Under the pieces are notes generated by a model. The model was given only the letters and a program-made list of their open reading frames with translations, was not told where the DNA came from and made no database searches. This document shows positions 1 through 6,202 of a stretch of 6,202 nucleotides of DNA, piece by piece. The stretch is from Gammaproteobacteria bacterium (lineage in GTDB: Bacteria > Pseudomonadota > Gammaproteobacteria > Magnimaribacterales > D2472): assembly GCA_002710265.1 (NCBI GenBank), contig PAJW01000023.1, forward strand, positions 1-6,202, read 5' to 3'. Position 1 is the first letter of the stretch. Every line of letters starts with the position of its first letter. Made by a program: the position numbers and the translations under genes.

Positions 1-1
1 T

Positions 2-433
2 ATTTTTGCAATTAAAAAAAGAGATCAAAAAAAGAGCTTTATTTTACTGTGTGAATCCCTTGATTTTCTAAAAGAATACGCTGATAAGATTGCTAAAGAT
101 GATGAAATTTTATTAAATGAAACCTGGCCTGGGGCAGTCACATTTTTAGTTAAATACAACAATAAATTACCAGAACATCTAAAGACCAGTAGCGGTAAAA
201 TTGCAGTAAGAGTAAGTAATCACTTACCTTTAAAGCTATTAATATCAGGCTTTAAAAGTTTCATGGTTTCAACGTCAGCAAACTTATCTGGTGAAGATGT
301 ATTTGATAACCCTGACGCCATTTTAGATTTTTTTGAATCAGACCAACTTGCATATTATGATGGTGAGCTTGGACCAAATAAAAGACCTTCGAAAATTATT
401 GATCTAGATACAAAATCTGTAATTCGCGGTTAA
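2..433 (+). CDS. tsaC: Threonylcarbamoyl-AMP synthase TsaC, 3' part (5' end outside window)
   Basis: Partial gene; 143 codons are visible and the reading frame is open from the left edge to TAA at 431-433. TsaC uses threonine, bicarbonate and ATP to make threonylcarbamoyl-AMP, the donor for the universal t6A37 modification of ANN-decoding tRNAs; it is cytoplasmic. Visible YrdC-fold signatures, numbered within the fragment, are a K-x-R nucleotide-binding motif at 5-7 (IKKR), WPGAVT at 42-47, AVRV at 68-71 and the hallmark STSANLSG at 90-97. The protein ends about 45 residues after STSAN, so it is the short TsaC type without the extra C-terminal Sua5 domain. Compared with the usual 180-190 residues, roughly the first 40-45 are missing off the window. 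hemF starts 3 bp after the stop, and this neighbourhood (tsaC, hemF, aroE) is also known in Pseudomonas. Family assignment is firm; the start cannot be seen. Confidence 0.93.
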   Translation: MFAIKKRDQKKSFILLCESLDFLKEYADKIAKDDEILLNETWPGAVTFLVKYNNKLPEHLKTSSGKIAVRVSNHLPLKLLISGFKSFMVSTSANLSGEDVFDNPDAILDFFESDQLAYYDGELGPNKRPSKIIDLDTKSVIRG

Positions 434-436
434 GTT

Positions 437-1342
437 ATGATAAAAAACATTGAAGAAAGCTTCCTTAATATCCAATCTAATATTATTGATATTTTTAGTT
501 CCTTGGAAGATGAAAATAAAGCTGAAATTTCGTTGGACAAATGGTCAAGAGATGAGGGCGGCGGCGGAAGAACTTACGTCATTGAAAATGGTATTTTTTT
601 TGATAATTGTGCTGTTAATTTTTCTTCTATTCAGGGCGAACAACTTCCGCAAACTGCTCTAGCTAACGATTTGAAGAAAGAAGTAAAACATGGCTATAAA
701 GCTATGGGTGTCTCGGTAATATCACATCCGAAAAATCCTAATGTTCCAACAAGCCATATGAACGTTAGATTATTTGGAATCCTTGATAAAAATAAAGATA
801 TTTGTGATTGGTGGATAGGTGGTGGCTACGATTTAACGCCCTACATAGCCCACACCAAGGATATAATGGCTTGGCATGCTGAAGCTAAAGTATGTTTAGA
901 CTCTATAAATAACGATTATTACAGTATTTTTTCAGAAAATTGCAATAATTACTTCAAAATACCCCATAGAAACGAAAGAAGGGGGGTTGGAGGCATATTT
1001 TTTGACAATATAGCTGATTTTTCTCTAGAAGATAGCATTAAAATGCTCGAATCTGTTGCTTATTCCTACCTAAATTCCTACAAAAAAATCATAGAAAGGC
1101 GTAAAAACATAGATTTTAACGACCTTGATAAAGACTTTCAGCTATTAAGAAGGGGAAGATATGTTGAATTTAACCTGGTTTATGACAGAGGAACGCTATT
1201 TGGACTTCAGTCAAAGGGCAGAATTGAATCTATTCTGGCCTCCCTTCCGTCAAATGCTAAATGGTCATATAAAAAATCAGATATTTATAAAAAAATGGAA
1301 AAAAATCTGCTAGATGTGATAAATAAGGACTGGAATGTCTAA
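437..1342 (+). CDS. hemF: Oxygen-dependent coproporphyrinogen III oxidase
   Basis: 301 residues, full length (E. coli HemF is 299). It decarboxylates two propionate side chains of coproporphyrinogen III to vinyls, giving protoporphyrinogen IX and consuming O2; it is a soluble homodimer in haem synthesis. Motifs seen: GGGGR at 41-45, VNFS at 60-63, PTSHMNVR at 104-111, WWIGGGYDLTP at 125-135, HRNERRGVGGIFFD at 177-190 and GRYVEFNLVYDRGTLFGL at 240-257. Histidines 97, 107, 147 and 177 line up with the four E. coli histidines (96, 106, 145, 175) linked to metal binding and catalysis. The segment before VNFS reads FDNCA, where E. coli has FEQAG. The ATG lies 3 bp after the tsaC stop and has no clear Shine-Dalgarno sequence, so coupled translation is likely. 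The last 8 bp overlap aroE. An anaerobic HemN is not in the window. Confidence 0.97.
   Translation: MIKNIEESFLNIQSNIIDIFSSLEDENKAEISLDKWSRDEGGGGRTYVIENGIFFDNCAVNFSSIQGEQLPQTALANDLKKEVKHGYKAMGVSVISHPKNPNVPTSHMNVRLFGILDKNKDICDWWIGGGYDLTPYIAHTKDIMAWHAEAKVCLDSINNDYYSIFSENCNNYFKIPHRNERRGVGGIFFDNIADFSLEDSIKMLESVAYSYLNSYKKIIERRKNIDFNDLDKDFQLLRRGRYVEFNLVYDRGTLFGLQSKGRIESILASLPSNAKWSYKKSDIYKKMEKNLLDVINKDWNV
1325..1329 (+). promoter_or_regulatory. Ribosome binding site for aroE
   Basis: AAGGA sits 5 nt before the ATG at 1335, inside the end of hemF. It supports the start that overlaps the hemF stop by 8 bp rather than an internal start. Confidence 0.6.
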
Positions 1343-2150
1343 GGTATTTAAGCTGGGTGTGGTTGGAGACCCCATAGAACATTCATTATCTCCATTTATT
1401 CATTCAAGATTTTCAAGACAAACTAATATAAATATTGAATATCTTCCATTTAAGATAAAACATGAAGATTTTTTGAGTTTTGTCAAAGATTTCTTCAAAG
1501 ATAATGCTGCTAAAGGCTTAAATATTACTCTTCCTCATAAAAAAGAAGCCTCAGGCCTTGATGGAATAATCTCAAAAGAAGCTCAATATATAAACGCGGT
1601 AAACACAATTGTAAAGGACGATAAAAAAATATTTTTATATTCAACTGACGGTGATGGCTTTTTGGATGATGTTAAGCACAAAGGATTCTCCATGGTCGAT
1701 AAAAGAGTTTTAATAATTGGCGCAGGGGCTGCAGCTGAAAGCATTTTATATAAAGTGGCATACAGCAACGCTAAAAATATAACTATTCATAATAGAACAA
1801 CCGAGAAAGCAGAAAAACTTTCAAGAAAATATTCACAGATAGCTGACATAGGCACCTCGTTGTCTATAGAAAACGAATACGATATTGTTATTAACAGTAG
1901 CTCTGCTGGGTTAACCGGCAAATTCAACCCTATCAATGAACTAATAACATCAAAGGATACTATTTTCTATGATTTAAATTATTCACTAGCAGAGACACCT
2001 TTTTGCAAGTGGGCAAAAGAAAATTCAAATAATGTCTTTGATGGGATAGGCATGCTAGTTAACCAGGCTGCGCATTCATATAATATGTGGTTTGGTATTT
2101 TCCCAAATATAGATGCTGTACTTGAAGATATTGAGGCAATGAGAGAATGA
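1335..2150 (+). CDS. aroE: Shikimate dehydrogenase (NADP+)
   Basis: 271 residues, the normal AroE length (E. coli 272). It reduces 3-dehydroshikimate to shikimate with NADPH in aromatic amino acid and chorismate synthesis; cytoplasmic. The N-terminal substrate domain shows EHSLSP at 15-20 (shikimate-contacting serines 17 and 19), NITLPHK at 63-69 with catalytic Lys69, AVNT at 88-91 and STDGDG at 103-108 with catalytic Asp105. The nucleotide domain shows a GxGxxA loop, GAGAAA, at 129-134 and NRT at 153-155, the pattern that favours NADP+ over NAD+. The C-terminal DGIGMLVNQAA at 236-246 matches the family signature, with Gln244 facing the substrate site. One oddity is Ser103, where most AroE proteins have Asn in NTDxxG. 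The gene overlaps hemF by 8 bp and the next gene by 4 bp. These features favour true AroE over paralogues such as YdiB, though only assay would settle this. Confidence 0.96.
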   Translation: MSKVFKLGVVGDPIEHSLSPFIHSRFSRQTNINIEYLPFKIKHEDFLSFVKDFFKDNAAKGLNITLPHKKEASGLDGIISKEAQYINAVNTIVKDDKKIFLYSTDGDGFLDDVKHKGFSMVDKRVLIIGAGAAAESILYKVAYSNAKNITIHNRTTEKAEKLSRKYSQIADIGTSLSIENEYDIVINSSSAGLTGKFNPINELITSKDTIFYDLNYSLAETPFCKWAKENSNNVFDGIGMLVNQAAHSYNMWFGIFPNIDAVLEDIEAMRE

Positions 2151-2359
2151 AGAGATTTGTTCAATTTATTGCTGGAGCTATCTGTCCTGAATGCAAAAGC
2201 AAAGACACTATCGCATTAAACCCATCTGATGACGAAATATATTGTGTAAAGTGTGATTTTATTGAGAAAAGGCCTGAACTTAAAGATCTTAAAAAAGAAT
2301 CAGAAATCAAAGTAATTAATATTCAAGATTTCAAAAAAAATAGAGACAAAAATCAATAG
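2147..2359 (+). CDS. YheV/DUF2387-type small zinc-ribbon protein
   Basis: 70 residues. It has two CxxC knuckles, CPEC at 13-16 and CVKC at 33-36, spaced as in a zinc ribbon. The N-terminal FIAGAICPEC followed by KD closely resembles E. coli YheV (RFIAGAKCPAC...QD), so I assign it to the YheV/DUF2387 family of putative metal-binding proteins. The second half (about 40-70) is charged, rich in Lys, Glu and Asp, with no motif I recognise. There is no signal peptide or membrane segment, so it should be cytoplasmic. The biochemical role of the family is unknown to me; zinc binding is inferred from the four cysteines. Its ATG overlaps the aroE stop in an ATGA arrangement, implying translational coupling, and a GAGG lies about 10 nt upstream. 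It is the last gene of the left operon. Confidence 0.85.
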   Translation: MKRFVQFIAGAICPECKSKDTIALNPSDDEIYCVKCDFIEKRPELKDLKKESEIKVINIQDFKKNRDKNQ

Positions 2360-2410
2360 AAATCGTCTTGTCAAAAAGATATGATACGTACGAAAAATTG
2401 ATATTTTACT

Positions 2411-2439
2411 TTGTTGTATATATAAAAATGACTTATAAT
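2411..2439 (+). promoter_or_regulatory. Predicted sigma70-type promoter of the cox operon
   Basis: The -10 hexamer TATAAT at 2434-2439 is a perfect consensus match. With the standard 17-bp spacer the -35 hexamer is TTGTTG at 2411-2416, matching TTGACA only in its first three bases. An A/T-rich UP-like tract lies directly upstream. Transcription would start near 2446, giving a leader of about 44 nt before the coxB ATG. This is the only good promoter-like sequence in the only sizeable gap, which raises confidence, although AT-rich DNA produces chance TATAAT matches. Confidence 0.6.
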
Positions 2440-2449
2440 GCATCATAAG
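2432..2449. promoter_or_regulatory. 18-bp imperfect palindrome over the -10 element (candidate operator)
   Basis: CTTATAATGCATCATAAG pairs with its own reverse complement at 8 of 9 positions; only A2437/C2444 mismatch. The centre is ATGCAT. It covers the whole -10 hexamer and the expected start site, a position where a bound dimeric regulator would block RNA polymerase. The dyad is seen directly; the operator role is inference and no specific regulator family is recognised. Confidence 0.4.
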
Positions 2450-2489
2450 CTAATTTTATTATTAAGACACACTTACTTTTGGGCGGATA

Positions 2490-3638
2490 ATGTTTTTTAA
2501 ACTTCTTACAATGTTAAAGAGGAAAGCTATTCCTTTATACCTGCTGCTAATCACTCCTGGGATTTCTGCTGATTGGTTTGCGTTAAATATGACCAGGGGA
2601 ATCACTGACATAAGCAACGAAGTTTTTGAATTGCATATGCTTATATTTTGGATATGTGTCGCTATTGGCGCACTTGTTTTTTCAATTATGTTCTATTCAA
2701 TGTGGGCCCACACAAAAGAGAAGAACCCAGTACCTGCAAAATTTCATGAAAATCATAAGCTCGAGATTGCCTGGACTATCATTCCATTCTTAATTTTAAT
2801 AGCAATGGCGGTACCGGCTTCGAAAACTCTTGTAAAAATATATGACGATGAAGCCGGAGACATTAACATTCAAGTCACCGGTTATCAGTGGAAGTGGCAG
2901 TACAGATACCTTGAAGATGAGGTCAATTTTTTCTCAAATCTTTCAACAGATTTAGATGAGATATATAACCTAGTACCAAAAGGAGAAAACTATCTACAAG
3001 AAGTTGATGAGATGGTTGTGATTCCTGCTGGCAAAAAGGTTAGATTTTTAATAACTGCAAATGATGTTATTCACTCTTGGTGGATGCCTGCTTTTGCAAT
3101 TAAGCAGGATGCTATACCTGGCTTTGTTAATACTGCTTGGACAGTTGTTGATGAGCCAGGAATATATAGAGGAAAATGCACAGAACTTTGTGGAAAAAAT
3201 CATGGATTTATGCCAATTGTTGTAAAAGTAGTTGAGCAAGCAGAATACGATGAATGGGTGTATGGAAAAAAACAAGAAGCAATTAAGCTAGCTGAACTTA
3301 CAACAAAAGAATGGTCTACAGAAGAACTAGTTGCAAGAGGCGAAGGAATTTATGAAGTAAATTGTGTTGCTTGCCATCAAACGTCTGGTCAGGGTATTAC
3401 AGGAATATTTCCTGCTCTTGCTGGCAGCGATATTGTAATGAACAACAAGGATAGGAATATTGAAATTTTAATGGAGGGTGTCCAGGGGGCAGCCATGAAC
3501 TCATTTAGTTATTTATCTGAGGTTGAATTAGCAGCAGTTATTACCTACACGAGGCAATCGTGGGGTAATGAAGACAAAGGCGATGGAGAAATTGTTATAC
3601 CCAAAGACATCGTAGAGTATAAAGAAACAAAAATTTAA
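2490..3638 (+). CDS. coxB: Cytochrome c oxidase subunit II with fused cytochrome c domain (caa3 type)
   Basis: 382 residues. This subunit takes electrons from cytochrome c through its own haem c and CuA and passes them to subunit I. A signal peptide (KRK at 10-12, hydrophobic 13-25) has a likely signal peptidase I site after GISA at 27; there is no lipobox Cys. Two membrane helices follow at about 48-72 and 93-115. Glu92 in LEIAWT matches the K-channel entry Glu of the family. The aromatic QWKWQY (133-138) precedes the cupredoxin domain. All CuA ligands are present: His195, Cys230, Glu232, Cys234, His238 and Met241. A C-terminal cytochrome c domain at about 280-360 has CVACH (292-296) and a probable axial Met336. 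The periplasmic domains need Sco-type copper delivery and haem c ligation, neither encoded here. First gene of the cox operon. The start has only a weak, close-set GGGCGG; ATG at 2511 (residue 8) is an alternative that keeps the signal peptide. Confidence 0.97.
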   Translation: MFFKLLTMLKRKAIPLYLLLITPGISADWFALNMTRGITDISNEVFELHMLIFWICVAIGALVFSIMFYSMWAHTKEKNPVPAKFHENHKLEIAWTIIPFLILIAMAVPASKTLVKIYDDEAGDINIQVTGYQWKWQYRYLEDEVNFFSNLSTDLDEIYNLVPKGENYLQEVDEMVVIPAGKKVRFLITANDVIHSWWMPAFAIKQDAIPGFVNTAWTVVDEPGIYRGKCTELCGKNHGFMPIVVKVVEQAEYDEWVYGKKQEAIKLAELTTKEWSTEELVARGEGIYEVNCVACHQTSGQGITGIFPALAGSDIVMNNKDRNIEILMEGVQGAAMNSFSYLSEVELAAVITYTRQSWGNEDKGDGEIVIPKDIVEYKETKI

Positions 3639-3641
3639 GGT

Positions 3642-3647
3642 AGGAAG
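3642..3647 (+). promoter_or_regulatory. Ribosome binding site for coxA
   Basis: AGGAAG just after the coxB stop; AGGA ends 7 nt before the ATG at 3653. It is the strongest Shine-Dalgarno sequence in the window, fitting a highly translated subunit I, and fixes the start at 3653. Confidence 0.7.
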
Positions 3648-3652
3648 ATATT

Positions 3653-5236
3653 ATGAGTGCAGTAATTGAAAATCATCATGATGACCACCATCATGGTCCA
3701 GCCAAAGGAATTACTAGATGGTTGTACACGACTAATCATAAAGACATAGGAACACTATACCTATGGTTTAGTTTTGCAATGTTCCTGATTGGTGGAGCGA
3801 TGGCAATGGTTATAAGAGCTGAACTATTCCAGCCAGGAATGCAAATAGTTGAGCCTGAGTTTTATAATCAAATGATCACATTGCATGGCCTAATCATGAT
3901 TTTTGGTGGCGTGATGCCAGCCTTTGTTGGCCTGGCAAATTGGTTAGTTCCAATGATGATTGGTGCTCCTGATATGGCATTACCTAGGATGAATAACTTA
4001 AGTTTTTGGATATTACCATTTGCTTTCTTTATTCTACTTTCTTCATTATTTATGGAAGGCGGAGCTCCGAATTTTGGTTGGACATTTTATGCACCTCTTT
4101 CAACAACTTATGCACCACCAAGTGTAACCTTCTTTATTTTTTCAGTTCACATTATGGGTGCCTCATCCATTATGGGAGCAATTAATGTTGTTGTTACAAT
4201 CATGAACATGAGAGCACCAGGCGTTGATTTGATGAAAATGCCTCTTTTTGTTTGGTCTTGGTTGATAACGGCTTACTTGCTCATTGCTGTAATGCCGGTT
4301 CTTGCTGGTGCTGTAACAATGATGCTAATGGATATTCACTTTGGTACTAGTTTCTTTAATGCAGCTGGTGGCGGAGACCCAGTATTATTCCAGCATATTT
4401 TTTGGTTTTTTGGACATCCAGAAGTATACATAATGATTTTGCCAGCTTTTGGCATTGTCTCTCACATAATTGAAACATTCTCAAGAAAACAACTTTTCGG
4501 CTATTCCTCGATGGTTTGGGCAATGCTTTCAATAGCAATACTATCTTTTGTAGTATGGGCACATCATATGTTTACGGTTGGCCTGCCACTTGCAGCAGAA
4601 ATATTTTTTATGTGGGCAACAATGCTTATCGCAGTCCCTACTGGAGTAAAAGTATTTAATTGGGTTGCAACTATGTTTAGAGGATCTATTACATTTGAAA
4701 CTCCAATGCTTTTTGCCATAGCCTTTGTTGTTTTATTTACCATAGGTGGACTTTCAGGATTGATGCTTGCAATTGTTCCTGCAGATTTCCAGTATCATGA
4801 TACTTATTTTGTTGTGGCACATTTTCATTATGTTTTAGTTCCTGGGGCTATATTCTCAATAATGGCAGCGGTTTATTATTGGATACCAAAATGGTGTGGG
4901 AATATGTACGATGAGAGATTGGGTAAATTGCATTTTTGGCTCTCATTTACTGGAGTTAACGTAACCTTTTTCCCACAACACTTTATTGGATTGGCTGGAA
5001 TGCCAAGAAGATACCCAGACTATGCACTTCAATTTGCAGATTGGAATATGGTTTCTAGTGTAGGCGCATTCTTATTTGGTTTTTCTCAAATTCTTTTCCT
5101 GTTTATCGTTCTTAAAACCGTAATGGGAGGAAAGAAGGCAACTGGACAGGTATGGGAAGGAGCTAAAGGCTTAGAGTGGACAGTAGCTTCACCTGCTCCA
5201 TATCACACATTTTCAACACCACCCAAGATTGATTAA
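3653..5236 (+). CDS. coxA: Cytochrome c oxidase subunit I (A-type haem-copper oxidase)
   Basis: 527 residues, normal for bacterial subunit I with about 12 membrane helices. It reduces O2 to water at the haem a3-CuB centre and pumps protons across the inner membrane. Ligands seen: low-spin haem a His78 (LHG) and His392; haem a3 His390 (AHFHY); CuB His255, His304 and His305. Tyr259 in GHPEVY is the Tyr cross-linked to the CuB histidine. Proton paths are complete: D-channel Asp107 ([11 protein letters not shown]), Asn114 and Glu257; K-channel Lys333 (PTGVKVFNW) with Tyr259. Arg452-Arg453 (GMPRRYPDY) fit the haem propionate contacts. The Glu in GHPEVY places it in the A1 subgroup. The N-terminus has a His/Asp-rich stretch (8-14) before the usual [12 protein letters not shown]. 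It lies 14 bp after coxB and its stop overlaps the next gene by 1 bp. No residue needed for function appears missing. Confidence 0.99.
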   Translation: MSAVIENHHDDHHHGPAKGITRWLYTTNHKDIGTLYLWFSFAMFLIGGAMAMVIRAELFQPGMQIVEPEFYNQMITLHGLIMIFGGVMPAFVGLANWLVPMMIGAPDMALPRMNNLSFWILPFAFFILLSSLFMEGGAPNFGWTFYAPLSTTYAPPSVTFFIFSVHIMGASSIMGAINVVVTIMNMRAPGVDLMKMPLFVWSWLITAYLLIAVMPVLAGAVTMMLMDIHFGTSFFNAAGGGDPVLFQHIFWFFGHPEVYIMILPAFGIVSHIIETFSRKQLFGYSSMVWAMLSIAILSFVVWAHHMFTVGLPLAAEIFFMWATMLIAVPTGVKVFNWVATMFRGSITFETPMLFAIAFVVLFTIGGLSGLMLAIVPADFQYHDTYFVVAHFHYVLVPGAIFSIMAAVYYWIPKWCGNMYDERLGKLHFWLSFTGVNVTFFPQHFIGLAGMPRRYPDYALQFADWNMVSSVGAFLFGFSQILFLFIVLKTVMGGKKATGQVWEGAKGLEWTVASPAPYHTFSTPPKID

Positions 5237-5793
5237 TGAATAAAGGCGCTAAAAAAACACTTATAAAACTTGTTGTGGCCGTCCCTTTAATGTTTGCATT
5301 TGGGTTTGCACTAGTTCCTTTATATGATGTTTTTTGTGAAGTAACCGGCATTAATGGAAAAGTCTTTCAATCCGAATACTCTGAAGATTTGGTTACAAAT
5401 GAAGGCAGGCCAATAGCTCTTCAATTTATCTCTACAAACAATGAGAATATGCCTTGGACTTTTAAGCCCTCTGAACAAGTAATGAACATTCAAACCGGCA
5501 AATATCATAATGCTACTTTTTATGTCAAAAATACTACAAATAAAAAAATGACAGCTCAAGCAGTTCCGAGTGTTGCGCCATCCAATGCTGCAGAGCATTT
5601 AAAAAAATTAGAATGCTTTTGTTTCGAACAACAAGTTTTAATGCCAGGCGAAGAAGCATTGCTTCCAGTCAGGTTGTTGGTATCTAATGATCTTCCAGCA
5701 AATATTAAGAATGTAATTTTGTCATACACAATATTTGATATTACTGACTATAATGACGATGCTATAGCACATCATCAAATGGATATGGAGTAA
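5236..5793 (+). CDS. ctaG: Cytochrome c oxidase assembly protein CtaG/Cox11
   Basis: 185 residues, typical for bacterial Cox11 (not the unrelated multi-spanning CtaG of Bacillus). It is a copper chaperone that delivers copper to the CuB site of subunit I. A short cytoplasmic N-terminus is followed by one membrane helix at about 10-30, ending in PLYDVFC with conserved Cys34, then a periplasmic immunoglobulin-like domain. The copper-binding CFCFEQQ at 127-133 carries Cys127 and Cys129. Family features PLYDVFCEVTGINGK (28-42) and LSYTIFD (162-168) are clear. Its ATG shares one base with the coxA stop (TAATG), and there is no good Shine-Dalgarno sequence, so translation is probably coupled to coxA. 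Placement between coxA and coxC matches other gammaproteobacterial caa3 operons and fits its role. Confidence 0.96.
   Translation: MNKGAKKTLIKLVVAVPLMFAFGFALVPLYDVFCEVTGINGKVFQSEYSEDLVTNEGRPIALQFISTNNENMPWTFKPSEQVMNIQTGKYHNATFYVKNTTNKKMTAQAVPSVAPSNAAEHLKKLECFCFEQQVLMPGEEALLPVRLLVSNDLPANIKNVILSYTIFDITDYNDDAIAHHQMDME
5787..5790 (+). promoter_or_regulatory. Ribosome binding site for coxC
   Basis: GGAG overlapping the end of ctaG, 8 nt before the ATG at 5799. It supports this start, which also gives the expected subunit III N-terminus. Confidence 0.6.
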
Positions 5794-5798
5794 AGAAT

Positions 5799-6202
5799 AT
5801 GAGTGGGGGAAGTTATTACGTACCAGACCAGAGCAGATTTCCTATTTTTATGGCCTTTTCATTATTTCTTTTGGTCATGGGCGCCTCTAGCACAATTAAT
5901 AACCTAGGAGACCCAACAAGTAATTCAGTTTATATCTTGTACTCAGGCTTTGGGTGTCTTTTCCTAACAATGTTTTTTTGGTTTAGACAAGTCATTAAAG
6001 AACACCTTGCAGGTTTAGACTCTAATCAATTGAAGCAATCATATGTTTATGGAATGGCATGGTTCATTTTTTCTGAAGTAATGTTTTTTGCAGCATTCTT
6101 TGGAGCTCTCTTTTATGTAAGAACCTTAGCAGTGCCATGGTTAGCGGGTGAAGGATCTAAGGGTGCAGCGATTGCAGCAGTTGAATTATGGCCCGCTTTT
6201 GA
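5799..6202 (+). CDS. coxC: Cytochrome c oxidase subunit III, 5' part (3' end outside window)
   Basis: Partial: 134 codons plus two bases are visible and the frame is open to the right edge. Subunit III is a membrane protein without metals that stabilises subunit I and sustains proton uptake. Numbered from ATG 5799, the protein starts MSGGSYYVPDQSRFPI, matching the family's YYVP...S.WP start. Predicted membrane helices are at about 14-33, 44-62 and 86-107. WFIFSEVMFFAAFFGALFY (88-106) is the signature region, with Glu93 the conserved membrane-buried glutamate. Bacterial subunit III is usually about 260-300 residues with seven helices, so roughly half is seen. It starts 5 bp after ctaG and belongs to the same operon. 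What follows it (often haem a synthesis genes or surf1 in related operons) cannot be seen. Confidence 0.96.
   Translation, partial: MSGGSYYVPDQSRFPIFMAFSLFLLVMGASSTINNLGDPTSNSVYILYSGFGCLFLTMFFWFRQVIKEHLAGLDSNQLKQSYVYGMAWFIFSEVMFFAAFFGALFYVRTLAVPWLAGEGSKGAAIAAVELWPAF

Larger units (their letters stand above)
2360..2489. other. Intergenic region between the tsaC-hemF-aroE operon and the cox operon
   Basis: 130 bp with no gene. It holds the cox promoter (2411-2439) and a palindrome over its -10 element (2432-2449). An A/T-rich stretch at 2392-2410 just upstream of the -35 position could act as an UP element. I see no GC-rich hairpin followed by a T run, so the upstream operon either ends by a Rho-type mechanism or reads through. 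Confidence 0.7.

Noticed and set aside
594..601. Run of eight T in hemF as a slippage or phase-variation tract
   Set aside because: It encodes I-F-F in a conserved part of HemF, the frame is intact, and T runs of this size are expected in AT-rich DNA.
450..662. 70-codon open frame overlapping the start of hemF in another frame
   Set aside because: It covers the conserved GGGGR and VNFS coding region of hemF out of frame and has no ribosome binding site or known family.
981..986. Run of six G in hemF as a possible frameshift or sequencing error
   Set aside because: The frame continues cleanly through the conserved RRGVGGIFFD motif, so no indel is needed.
2393..2407. AAAAT-TGAT-ATTTT inverted repeat downstream of the zinc-ribbon gene, as a possible terminator
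   Set aside because: The stem is five A/T pairs with no G/C and no clean T tract after it; too weak for an intrinsic terminator and more likely part of an A/T-rich UP-like tract.
2398..2411. TTGAT at 2398-2402 as half of an FNR/ANR box controlling cox
   Set aside because: The second half-site at the required spacing reads TACTT rather than ATCAA, so there is no dyad.
3048..3275. 75-codon open frame on the minus strand within coxB
   Set aside because: Antisense to the CuA-domain coding region, with no recognisable domain; a shadow frame.
5320..5598. 92-codon open frame on the minus strand within ctaG
   Set aside because: It lies fully antisense to a well-conserved Cox11 gene, has no recognisable domain or ribosome site, and looks like a codon-composition shadow.

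Overview
This window looks like chromosomal DNA from an AT-rich gammaproteobacterium with compact gene spacing, plausibly a streamlined marine lineage such as SAR86 or a relative. Three things support this: the low GC, the overlapping genes, and a gene order (tsaC, hemF, aroE, then caa3-type coxB-coxA-cox11-coxC) that resembles two separate blocks I recall from Pseudomonas-like chromosomes. The small YheV/DUF2387-type zinc-ribbon gene is also a family I know mainly from Gammaproteobacteria. The genus-level guess is inference. Every gene lies on the + strand.

The left block (1-2359) is housekeeping: the 3' part of tsaC (tRNA threonylcarbamoyladenosine synthesis), hemF (oxygen-dependent coproporphyrinogen III oxidase), aroE (shikimate dehydrogenase) and a 70-residue zinc-ribbon gene. 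They are separated by 3 bp or overlap by 8 and 4 bp, so they read as one translationally coupled operon whose promoter lies outside the window.

The only intergenic space of note (2360-2489, 130 bp) carries a good sigma70-type promoter with a perfect TATAAT. An 18-bp imperfect palindrome is laid directly over the -10 element. I see no convincing intrinsic terminator for the left operon here.

The right block (2490-6202, running off the edge) is an aerobic terminal oxidase operon. coxB is subunit II with the CuA site and a fused C-terminal cytochrome c domain; coxA is subunit I; ctaG/cox11 is the CuB assembly chaperone; coxC is subunit III, cut by the window edge. All diagnostic metal ligands are present in subunits I and II, so this should be a functional A-type, proton-pumping caa3-like cytochrome c oxidase. 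HemF upstream supplies the haem pathway in an O2-dependent step, a loose functional link to the oxidase.

I found no mobile elements, CRISPR arrays, RNA genes or pseudogenes, and nothing that amounts to an undescribed system. The most interesting non-coding signal is the palindrome on the cox promoter. The rest of the findings are modest residue-level or layout oddities.
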